Shown here: piece by piece, positions 56,545 to 64,000 of the stretch
How the letters are laid out: every line of letters begins with the position of its first letter
Position numbering within the stretch: position 1 is the first letter of the stretch
Origin: Triticum aestivum
Taxonomy: Eukaryota; Streptophyta; Magnoliopsida; Poales; Poaceae
Length of the DNA stretch: 64,000 nucleotides
Direction: 5' to 3'
Assembly: GCF_018294505.1 (NCBI RefSeq)
Contig: NC_057802.1
Coordinates: 555,795,716-555,859,715, forward strand
Notes under the pieces: model-generated
The model's input: the letters and a program-made list of their open reading frames with translations, nothing else
Told to the model about the DNA's origin: nothing
The model's database searches: none
Made by a program: the position numbers and the translations under genes

Positions 56545-57144
56545 TTGAAGATGTCGGGGCAGCTGACCATCATCACCGTCCCCTCCGACAAGAAAGACGC
56601 GCTCATCTGCGCCGACCAACTCTACCGAGAGGTAGTTGCAGCAACTGCCACCAAGGCACTTGCTCCTGTCGCTGAAGCTCCGGGAAGGAAGAAGGCCGGC
56701 AAGACCTCTGCCGGCAAGACCCTTTCCGGCGAGACCCTTTCTGGCCAGACCTTTTCCGGCAAGACCTCTTGCACCCACTCCGGCAAGCGCACCTCTTTGG
56801 AGTGCTATGCTCCGGTTGAGGACGTGCCAGAGAGCTCCACTGGCAAGAGCAAGAAGTCCAAGGCTGCTCTATCAGACGCCAAGAAGGTGTCCGTCAAGGA
56901 GGACGGCACGGGCGAGGCTTTTACCATAAGCTCCACCCTCGAGAGCAAATAGGAAAGCGCGCTCGTCGCCTTCCTGTGGGTGAGTGTCGATGTATTTGCA
57001 TGGCAAGCATATGACATCCCCGACGTTCCCAGGGAGGTGATTGAGCACCATCTTGCTGTCTGTCCTCACGCGTGGCCCGTCAAGCAGAAGGTCAGGAAGC
57101 AAGCTTTGGAGCGACAAGAGTTCATCATTGAAGAGATCAGGAAG
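56545..57144 (+). pseudogene. pol linker with GKT-rich repeats, then RT upstream region
   Basis: The 135-residue frame (56545-56952) starts in the segment after protease (KMSGQLTIITVPSDKKDALICADQLYREV, quoted here only in part by motif). It then contains a repetitive run of AGKT/SGET/SGQT/SGKT units at about 56690-56790, made by imperfect 15-bp DNA repeats. After a stop at 56950 a further piece near 57000-57144 (IEHHLAVCPHAW-like, then EEIRK) leads into RT. The solo LTR is inserted at 57145. Confidence 0.7.
57140..57144. repeat. TSD GGAAG, left
   Basis: Left target duplication of the solo LTR; the right copy is 58703-58707. Confidence 0.9.
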
Positions 57145-58702
57145 TGATACGTCTCCAACGTATCTATAATTTATGAAGTATTCATGCTATTATATTATCC
57201 GTCTTAGATGTTTTATATGCATTTATATGCTATTTTATATGATTTTTGGGACTAACCTATTAACCTAGAGCCCAGTGCCAGTTTCTGTTTTTCCTTGTTT
57301 TTGAGTTTTACAGAAAAGGAATACCAAACGGAGTCCAATTGACATGCCAATTTTTGTTGATTTTTTATGGACCAAAAGAAGCCCCTGGAGCAAAAGAGTT
57401 GGGCCAGAAGAGTCCCGGGCTGTCCACGAGGGTGGGGGCGCACCCACCCCCCTAGGCGTGGGCCCCTGCCTCGTGGACGACTCAGAGGCCCCCCTGACAT
57501 GAAACCAACGCCAAAAATTCCTATAAATACAGAAACCCCCAGAAATTAACCTAGATCGGAAGTTCCGCCGCCGCAAGCCTCTGTAGCCACGAGAAATCAA
57601 TCTAGGCCCTCTCTGGCACCCTGCCGGAGGGGGCCATCATCACCGGAGGCCATGGAGGAGGATCTCGGAGGGGCCATCATCGCCATGAAGGCAAAGGACC
57701 AGAGGGAGAACCTCTCCCCATCTAGGGGGGAGGCCATGGAGGAGGAAGCACAAGGGGGAGAACCTCTCCTCCTCTCTCTCGGTGGCGCCGGAGTGCCATT
57801 GGGAGGGGAATCATCGCCGCGGTGATCGTCTTCATCAACATCACCACCATCATCACCATCCTCATCTCTTTTACGCGGTCCACTCTCCCGCACCCCGCTG
57901 TAATCCCTACTTGAACATGGTGCTTTATGCCAAATATTATGATCCAATGATGTGTTGCCATCCTATGATGTTTTGAGTAGATATCCTTTGTCTTTGGGTT
58001 GATTGATGATCTAGATTGGTATGAGTTGTATGTTTTATTTTGGTGCTGTCCTATGGTGCCCTCCGTGTCGTGCAAGCGTGAGGGATTCCCGCTGTAGGGT
58101 GTTGCAATACATTCATGATTCGCTTATAGTGGGTTGGTGAGTGACAGAAACACAAACCTGAGTAAGGGGGTTGTTGTGTATGGGAATAAAGAGGACTTGA
58201 TGCTTTAATGCTATGGTTGGGTTTTACCTTAATGATCTTTAGTAGTTGCAGATGCTTGCTAGAGTTCCAATCACAAGTGCACATGATCCAAGAAGAGAAA
58301 GTATGTTAGCTTATGCCTCTCCCTCATATGAAATTGCAATAGTGATTACCGGTCTTGTTAACGATTGCCTAGGATAATTCCGCACACCGACCCATCATTA
58401 TTCCACACTCGCTATTTATATTATTTAGTAATATATTCTAACTTTATGATAACAGCACCTACTTTTATGTTTTAAGCTCTCCGATATCATGCAAAGTTAT
58501 CCTCTTCATACCCACAACATAGTTTTATTTCTCGTTTCTAGTTGGAAGCAAACGTTCGGTGTACGTAGAGTCGTATCAGTGGCAGATAGGACTTGAGAGA
58601 ATATTGATCTTACCTTTAGCTCCTTGCGTGTTCGACACTCCATACTTATCACTTCCGCCATTGGGAATTGCTAGGATGATTCCCTGCACTTGGGGATTAT
58701 CA
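57145..58702 (+). mobile_element. Solo LTR of an Athila-type element (1558 bp)
   Basis: TGATACGTCTCCAACG at 57145 to GGGGATTATCA at 58702, flanked by perfect TSD GGAAG, with no internal domain. This is the product of LTR-LTR recombination. It contains the GC hairpin (57422-57478) and TATA box CTATAAATA (57521-57529), and an ending (CTGCACTTGGGGATTATCA) typical of Athila-type LTRs. It splits the Tat pol just before RT. Confidence 0.92.
57422..57529 (+). promoter_or_regulatory. Solo-LTR hairpin plus TATA box
   Basis: GTCCACGAGG and CCTCGTGGAC arms (57422-57431 and 57469-57478) enclose a GC-rich segment; CTATAAATA starts 43 bases later. Confidence 0.6.
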
Positions 58703-59721
58703 GGAAGTTGGAGGCGTCAGGACTGGTTAGAGGAGTACTCCACCCCACGTGTTTGGCCAATCCGGTGGTGGTGCGTAAGGCGAATGGGAAGTGGAGGCTG
58801 TGTATTGACTACACAGATATCAAGAAAGCCTGCCCAAAGGATCCTTTCCCTCTGCCACTCATGGACCAGATTGTAGACTCCACTGCCGGGTGTGACCTGC
58901 TGTCATTCCTCGACGCCTATTCAGGATACCACCAGATCTTCATGATGAAGGAAGACGAAGAGAAGACCGCGTTCATCACCCCCTGTGGTACGTACTGTTT
59001 TGTACGAATGCCTTTTGGGTTGAAGAGCGCTGGTTCGACGTTTTCCCGGGCGGTCCAAATTGGTTTTGAGCCCCAGCTCCTTAGAAATATGGAAGCCTAT
59101 ATGGATGATATAGTAGTCAAGACCAAGGACAGGGCCACGCTCGTACAAGATCTAGAAGAAACATTTGCAAATCTGCGCAAGATCAACCTCAAGCTCAACC
59201 CAGAGAATTGTGTGTTCGGTGTCCCGTCCAGCAAACTTCTTGGGTTCTTTGTGTCTCAACGCAGAATCGAAGCAAATACCGACAAGATCAAAGCTATTGA
59301 GCAGATTCAGGCGCCGAAACGAGTCAGGGACGTCCGTAGGCTCGACGGCCGCGTTGTTGCCTTGAGTAGGTTGATCTCCAAATCTACTGAGCGTGCCCTC
59401 CCCTTTTTCAAAGTTATGAAAAAGGCGGGTCCAGTAAAATGGACTCCGGAGGTAGAGGTAGCGCTGCAAGATTTGAAGAGGTACCTTTCCTCCACGCCGA
59501 TACTAGTCACACCTAAACCACAAGAGCCGTTGCTGCTATACTTAGCGGCAATGAATCAAGTGGTCAGTGCTGCGCTAGTGGCGCAGAGGGAACTCGAGGG
59601 AGAAGTAGCAGTAGCAGCGGAGCTGTCAGATGATTGGCCGGGGCCCTCCCCGGTGGGCCTTGACGCCGGCAAGGCGGAACCCCTGGCAAGGCCCGGTCCC
59701 GGCAAGGCGGGGTCTGTGTAG
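58703..59721 (+). pseudogene. Tat-type reverse transcriptase
   Basis: RT from LEASGLVRGVLHPTCLANPV through WRLCIDYTDIKKACPKD, FLDAYSGYHQIFM, FGLKSAGSTFSRAV and the catalytic YMDD (EAYMDDIVVKTK, about 59100) to the thumb and the start of RNase H (EVEVALQDLKRYL). The conserved motifs are intact. The frame continues as an odd Gly/Pro/Lys-rich tail (DAGKAEPLARPGPGKAGS, about 59660-59715) made from CCGGCAAGG DNA motifs, then TAG at 59719. The first 13 bases of the open frame (58690-58702) belong to the solo LTR. Confidence 0.9.
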
Positions 59722-60042
59722 ATGGGCGAAGTTGGACAGAAGAAGAAGAAGGTGAAGCACCCAGTTTATTTTGCCAGTTCCCTCTTGCAGGGGGCTAGGT
59801 CAAGATATTCTGGTATGCAGAAGCTACTTTTCGGCCTCCTCATGGCCTCGAGAAAGCCGTGCCACTATTTCCAAGCACATGAGATCACCGTTGCCACCCG
59901 CCTCCCGTTGCAACGAATCTTGCACAACCCAGATGCAACTGGGAGGATTATGGAGTGGGCATTGAAGTTGTCGAGCTTTGGCCTCAAGTTTGAAAGCGCT
60001 TCAACAATCAAGAGCCGAGCCTTGGCAGAGTTCATAGCATAA
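59722..60042 (+). pseudogene. Tat-type RNase H (first)
   Basis: Same frame as RT, after the TAG at 59719. It reads HPVYFASSLLQGARSRYSG, then QKLLFGLLMASRKPCHYF and a C-terminal EWALKLSSFGLKFE. It ends with TAA at 60040 in front of the second RNase H in the same frame. The first is the dual-RNase-H RT-linked domain and is usually degenerate in Tat elements. Confidence 0.82.
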
Positions 60043-60114
60043 TGGACCGCAACGCCCGACAAGGAGATTCAAGAGACCACCCTTCCCGGCAAGGAGACGA
60101 GCAGTGAGTGGATT

Positions 60115-60570
60115 ATGTACTTTGATGGATCTTTCACACTCCAAGGTGCCGGCGCCGGCATACTACTCGTCGCACCCACCAGAGAGCGCCTCAAGTACGT
60201 AATCCGGATGCACTTTCCCCGGGAAAAATCAATGAACAACACAGCAGAGTACGAGGGATTGCTGGCCGGTCTTAGGATCGCGGCAGACCTCGGAATCAGG
60301 AAGCTCATCGTCATAGGTGATTCGCAGCTCGTCGTCAAGCAAGTGAACAAGGATTACCAGAGCCCGTTGATGGAGGCCTATGTGGATGAAGTGAGGAAGT
60401 TGGAAGAGCGCTTTGACGGATTGCAAGCAGGGCATGTTCCCCGAGCGGAGAACGGCATTGCTGACGACCTGTCAAAATGCGCTGCCCTCAAGTTGCCTCT
60501 GGAACCAGGTACCTTTGTGCTTCAATTAACTCAGCCATCCGTTGATCCATCGGTAGGACAGAACAAATGA
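60115..60570 (+). CDS. Tat-type second (archaeal-type) RNase H
   Basis: 151 residues. All four acidic positions are visible: MYFDGSFTLQGAGAG (Asp), NTAEYEGLLAGL (Glu), VIGDSQLVVKQV (Asp) and ENGIADDLSKCA (Asp). This domain is of the archaeal/plant RNase HI type and is found as an extra domain in Tat-lineage elements, between RNase H and integrase. It probably restores RNA-strand cleavage that the first domain has lost. Its true start is upstream within the polyprotein (stop at 60040; WIMYFDG context), so the Met here is nominal. It ends in a TGA that may be a break, since integrase follows in another frame. Confidence 0.88.
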   Translation: MYFDGSFTLQGAGAGILLVAPTRERLKYVIRMHFPREKSMNNTAEYEGLLAGLRIAADLGIRKLIVIGDSQLVVKQVNKDYQSPLMEAYVDEVRKLEERFDGLQAGHVPRAENGIADDLSKCAALKLPLEPGTFVLQLTQPSVDPSVGQNK

Positions 60571-61150
60571 AGGAAGGCGGGCCCCGGCAAGTACTTTCCC
60601 GCTGAGCTCCCAGGAGCCGCCGGCAAGGACGTTGCCGGGTGTCCCAAGCCTGCCGGAGAGCAGCAAACCCCCGGCAGGGCCTCAAGTCCTGGCCATAGAG
60701 GCAGCTGCCCTTACTGCCAAAGATGTGCCTTTAGTCCTTGCTGTCGAGCCCCAGGCTCCGGCATGGGCACAGTCCACCGTCCGTTTCCTCCAAACAGGAG
60801 AGCTCCCCGAGGAGCAGGAAGAAGAAGAGAAAGTAGCCCATCAGTCCAGCATGTACCAGTTTGTGGATGATGCCCTATACAGAAGGAGACCTAATGGCGT
60901 GAAGTTGAAGTGCATTCCTCGGGAAGACGGGCTGAGGCTGTTGGCAGAGATACATGGAGGCATGTGTGGCTCCCACATAGGGTCACGAGCCCTTGTCGGC
61001 AAGGCATTCTGGCAAGGTTTCTTCTGGCCCACCGCTCTCCAAGATGCGACCGCACTAGTAACCAAGTGTGAAGCGTGCCAGTTCCATTCAAAGAAGCTTC
61101 ATCAACCAGCCCAAGCCCTTCAGACAATCCCTCTTTCCTGGCCATTTTCG
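60571..61150 (+). pseudogene. Tat-type integrase, zinc domain
   Basis: In frame 2 (open 60632-61255). A linker rich in Pro, Ala and CCGGCAAGG-derived residues is followed by MYQFVDDALYRRRPNGVKLK. Then comes the HHCC zinc domain (HGGMCGSHIGSRALVGKAFW...CEACQFHSKKLH, quoted by parts). The frame leaves integrase at about 61150; the core continues in frame 1. Confidence 0.82.
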
Positions 61151-61998
61151 GTCTGGGGCTCGACATATCGGGTCCTTTTCCCCGTGCCGTCGGGGGCTTT
61201 GAGTACTTGTACGTTGCTATCGACAATTTCACAAAGTGGCCGGAGGTGGAGCTAGTAAGAAAGGTGACAGCACAGTCAGCCATCAAGTTCTTCAAGGGAC
61301 TAGTCTGCCGTTTTTGTGTGCCAAACAGAGTCATCACCGACAACGGCACGCAGTTCACGAGCCGCATCTTCATGCAGTACATTCGAGACCTCGGCAGCAA
61401 GGTCTGTTTTGCTTCTGTTGCTCATGCCAGAAGTAATGGCCAGGCTGAGAGGGCGAATGCAGAAGTGCTGCGAGGCCTCAAGACCAGATCTTTTGACAAG
61501 ATGCACAAGTGCGGGAGGCGCTGGATTGATGAGTTGCCAACGGTTCTTTGGTCGATCAGAATGACGCCAAATCGAGCCACTGGCTAGACGCCCTTTGTCC
61601 TGGTATATGGGGTAGAAGCAGTTCTCCCCACGGAACTCATATACGGGTCACCTCGAGTGCTCGCTTGTGATGAGCTTGAGCAAGAGCAGTTGCGCCAAGA
61701 GGATGCGATGCTCCTTGACGAAGATCATCTTCGGGTTGCTATGCGAGCCGCTCGTTACCAGCAAGCCTTGTGCCGCTATCATAGCCGCAAGGTTCATGCT
61801 CGAAGCCTTGAGGAAGGCGACCTTGTTCTTCGGCGGATTCAATCTGCCAAGAATTCAAACAAGTTGACACCGAAGTGGGAAGGCCCTTATCGGGTAATAC
61901 GAGTCACCAGGCCCGGCCCGGTCCGCCTGGAGACCGAAGATGGCATTCCGGTGAGCAATTCCTGGAATATCGAGCATCTTCGCAAGTTTTACCCCTAA
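61120..61998 (+). pseudogene. Tat-type integrase, catalytic core and C-terminus
   Basis: The frame open to 61587 has GLDISGPFPRAVGGFEYLYV (first Asp), VITDNGTQFTS (second Asp) and GQAERANAEVLRGL (Glu), so the DDE triad is present. A TAG at 61585 interrupts it, and the same frame resumes with TPFVLVYGVEAVLPTEL and runs to a stop at 61996. The end has LTPKWEGPYRVIRVTRPG and a WNIEHLRKFYP C-terminus, normal for Tat integrases. Apart from the frameshift and the TAG, the sequence is well preserved. Confidence 0.88.
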
Positions 61999-62220
61999 GG
62001 CGCGGTTGCCGGGAGCCCCGGCAACCCCAATTTTGTACCAACCTTGCCGGTAAGGCATGTAACCCTTTGTACAAAGCCAGGCGCAGACCCTGAGCATAAA
62101 TAAATGAAGTGCTGGCGCCCTAAGTTTTAGCATGCATGCTAGGTTGAGTCTCTCTCTTTGTTAGGGTTGATAGTGCTTAGCGGCGACTAACCCCTAGCAT
62201 AGAGGTTGAATATGCGTCTT
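61999..62220 (+). other. Tat-type 3' UTR
   Basis: Non-coding, with further GCCGGGAGCCCCGGCAACC and CTTGCCGGTAAGG motifs. It is interrupted at about 62221 by an LTR; the polypurine tract and 3' LTR are not in the window. Confidence 0.65.
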
Positions 62221-64000
62221 TCTACCTCTTGAGCACTGTGTTGGTTTTCCCTTGAAGAGGAAAGGGTGATGCAGTAAAGCAGCGTAAGTATTTCCCTCAG
62301 TTTTTGAGAACAAAGGTATCAATCCAGTAGGAGGCCACGCACGAGTCCCTCGCACCTACACAAACAAATAAGATCCTCGCAACCAACGCAATAAAGGGGT
62401 TGTCAATCCCTTCACGGTCACTTACGAAAGTGAGATCTGATAGATATGATAAGATAATATTTTTGGTATTTTTATGATAAAGATGCAAAGTAAAATAAAA
62501 GGCAATAAAAATAGCTAAGTGTTGGAAGATTAATATGATGGAAAATAGACCCGGGGGCCATAGGTTTCACTAGTGGCTTCTCTCGAGAGCATAAGTATTA
62601 TGGTGGGTGAGCAAATTACTGTTGAGCAATTGACAGAATTGAGCATAGTTATGAGAATATATAGGTATGATCATGTATATGCATCACGTCCGCGACAAGT
62701 AGACCGACTCCTGCCTGCATCTACTACTATTACTCCACACATCGACCGCTATCCAACATGCATCTAGAGTATTAAGTTCAAAAGAACAGAGTAACGCTTT
62801 AAGTAAGATGACATGATGTAGAGGGATAAACTCATGCAATATGATATAAACCCCATCTTGTTATCCTCGATGGCAACAATACAATACGTGCCTTGCTGCC
62901 CCTGCTGTCACTGGGAAAGGACACCGCAAGATTGAACCCAAAGCTAAGCACTTCTCCCATTGCAAGAAAGATCAATCTAGTAGGCCAAACCAAACTGATA
63001 ATTCGAAGAGACTTGCAAAGATAACCAATCATACATAAAATAATTCAGAGAAGATTCAAATATTGTTCATAGATAAACTTGTTCATAAACCCACAATTCA
63101 TCAGTCTCAACAAACACACCGCAAAAGAAGATTATATCGAATAGATCTCCACGAGAATCGTGGAGAACTTTGTATTGAGAACAAAAGAGAGAGAAGAAGC
63201 CATCTAGCTAATAACTATGGACCCGAAGGTCTGAGGTAAACTACTCACACATCATTGGAGAGGCTATGGTGTTGATGTAGGAGCCCTCCGTGATCAATGC
63301 CCCCTCCGGCGGAGCTCCGGAAAAGGCCCCAAGATGGGATCTCACGAGTACAGAAGGTTGCGGCGGTGGAATTAGGTTTTTGGCTCCGTATCTGGTAGTT
63401 TGGGGGTATGTAGGTATATATAGGAGGAAGAAGTACGTCGGTGGAGCAACATGGGCCCCACGAGGGTGGAGGGCGCGCTCAGGGGGGTAGGCGTGCCCCC
63501 TACCTCATGCCCTCCTGATTGCTTTCTTGACGTAGGGTCCAAGTCCTCTGGATCACGTTTGTTCCAAAAATCACGTTCCCGAAGGTTTCATTCCTTTTGG
63601 ACTCCGTTTGATATTCTTTTTCTGCGAAACTCTGAAATAGGCCAAAAACAGCAATTCTGGGCTGGGCCTCCGGTTATTAGGTTAGTCCCAAAATAATATA
63701 AAAGTGTATAATGAAGCCCATTAAACATCCAAAATAGAATATAATATAGCAAGGAACAATAAAAAATTATAGATACGTTGGAGACGTATCAAGCATCCCC
63801 AAGCTTAATTCCTGCTCGTCCTCGAGTAGGTAAATAATAAAAACAGAATTTTTGACGTGGAATGCTACGTATCATAATTTCAATGTAATTCTTCTTATTG
63901 TGGCACGAATGTTTAGATTTGATATGATTCAAGATAAAAGTTTAATGTTGACATAAAAACAGTAATACTTCAAGCATGCTAACCAAGCAATTATGTCTTA
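62221..64000 (-). mobile_element. Second Sabrina-like element, partial (3' LTR and start of interior)
   Basis: An LTR at about 62221-63791 is collinear with 46482-48067 (same orientation) and is followed by the same purine tract (AGCATCCCCAAGCTTA) and interior sequence to the window end. Its outer end reads TTCTACCTC instead of TGCTACCTC, so the terminal bases have changed. The hairpin at 63459-63509 is partly decayed. TSD and 5' LTR are outside the window. Confidence 0.87.

Larger units (their letters stand above)
21643..64000 (+). mobile_element. Angela-type copia element, nested host, 3' end outside window
   Basis: Starts at 21648 with TGAAGGAAATATGCCCTAGA after possible TSD TAGAC (21643-21647). 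Its own segments in the window are 21648-24285, 34503-37667 and 44934-45101; everything else from 24286 onward is later insertion. Order is LTR, primer site, leader, gag, protease, integrase, RT, which is the copia order. All genes are broken. The rest of RT, RNase H and the 3' LTR lie beyond the window. Confidence 0.88.
45729..64000 (+). mobile_element. Tat-lineage gypsy element with two RNase H domains, 3' LTR outside window
   Basis: Own segments in the window are 45729-46481, 53572-57144 and 58703-62220. Order is 5' LTR, primer site, gag, protease, RT, RNase H, second RNase H, integrase, 3' UTR. The archaeal-type second RNase H between RNase H and integrase is the mark of the Tat lineage. 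Genes carry several stops and frameshifts. It is invaded by a Sabrina-like element (in the LTR), a solo LTR (between protease and RT) and another Sabrina-like element (in the 3' UTR). Confidence 0.88.

Noticed and set aside
55466..56545. 359-aa minus-strand frame with hydrophobic stretches
   Set aside because: Antisense shadow of the Tat gag/protease region, caused by GC-rich codons; the plus-strand frames have real gag and protease motifs.
57595..57950. Frames of 116-117 aa in the solo LTR
   Set aside because: They lie in the transcribed leader part of the LTR (GGAGG/ATCACC repeats) and have no domain.
1..64000. CRISPR array or bacterial-type defence system
   Set aside because: No regular short repeats with unique spacers and no bacterial gene organisation; the window is plant nuclear DNA.

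Overview
This is a plant nuclear window, almost certainly from a Triticeae grass (wheat, Aegilops or barley type). The evidence is an Angela-type copia element, several Athila-lineage gypsy elements whose LTRs begin TGATACGTC, a Tat-lineage gypsy element with a second RNase H, a very long-LTR non-coding gypsy derivative, and CACTA, PIF/Harbinger and Mutator-like DNA elements. Family names are from memory of Triticeae repeats; no database search was possible.

Layout. 1-3182: the only host-gene-like locus, an F-box gene on the minus strand (1453-2711) with one reading-frame break. 3183-5532: a decayed PIF/Harbinger element. 5551-18783: remains of a short-LTR copia element on the minus strand, split by a young 12.3 kb LARD-like retrotransposon (5901-18198, LTRs 4.05 kb each, TSD TCGTG) with no recognisable gag-pol. 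19092-20541: a Mutator-like element with 9-bp target duplication, two tRNA-like modules and a long hairpin. 20551-21642: unclassified sequence, possibly a Helitron 5' end.

21648-64000 is one nest. The outer layer is an Angela copia element (5' LTR 21648-23372; gag, protease, integrase and RT fragments between 34503 and 45101). It is interrupted by (a) an Athila-type gypsy on the minus strand (24286-34502, TSD CAAGC) with near-intact gag-protease and RT-RNase H-integrase, (b) a non-autonomous CACTA element (37668-44933, TSD TAT) carrying three copies of a 660-bp repeat and a captured gene-like 5' end with splice sites, and (c) a gypsy LTR at 45102. That LTR is itself invaded by a Tat-type gypsy (45729 to beyond the window), which contains a non-autonomous Sabrina-like element in its 5' LTR (46482-53571), a solo LTR in pol (57145-58702) and a second Sabrina-like element at its 3' end (62221 to beyond the window).

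Most unusual observations: a 54-nt GC-rich hairpin placed just upstream of the TATA box in the LTRs of three Athila-type families, with a copy inside one element just upstream of an accessory ORF where it may act as an internal promoter; the coding content of the Sabrina-like element, which has an unrecognised 285-residue protein in the gag position and a duplicated tRNA-Asp primer site; and the CACTA cargo. No bacterial-type system, CRISPR array or intact RNA gene was seen.
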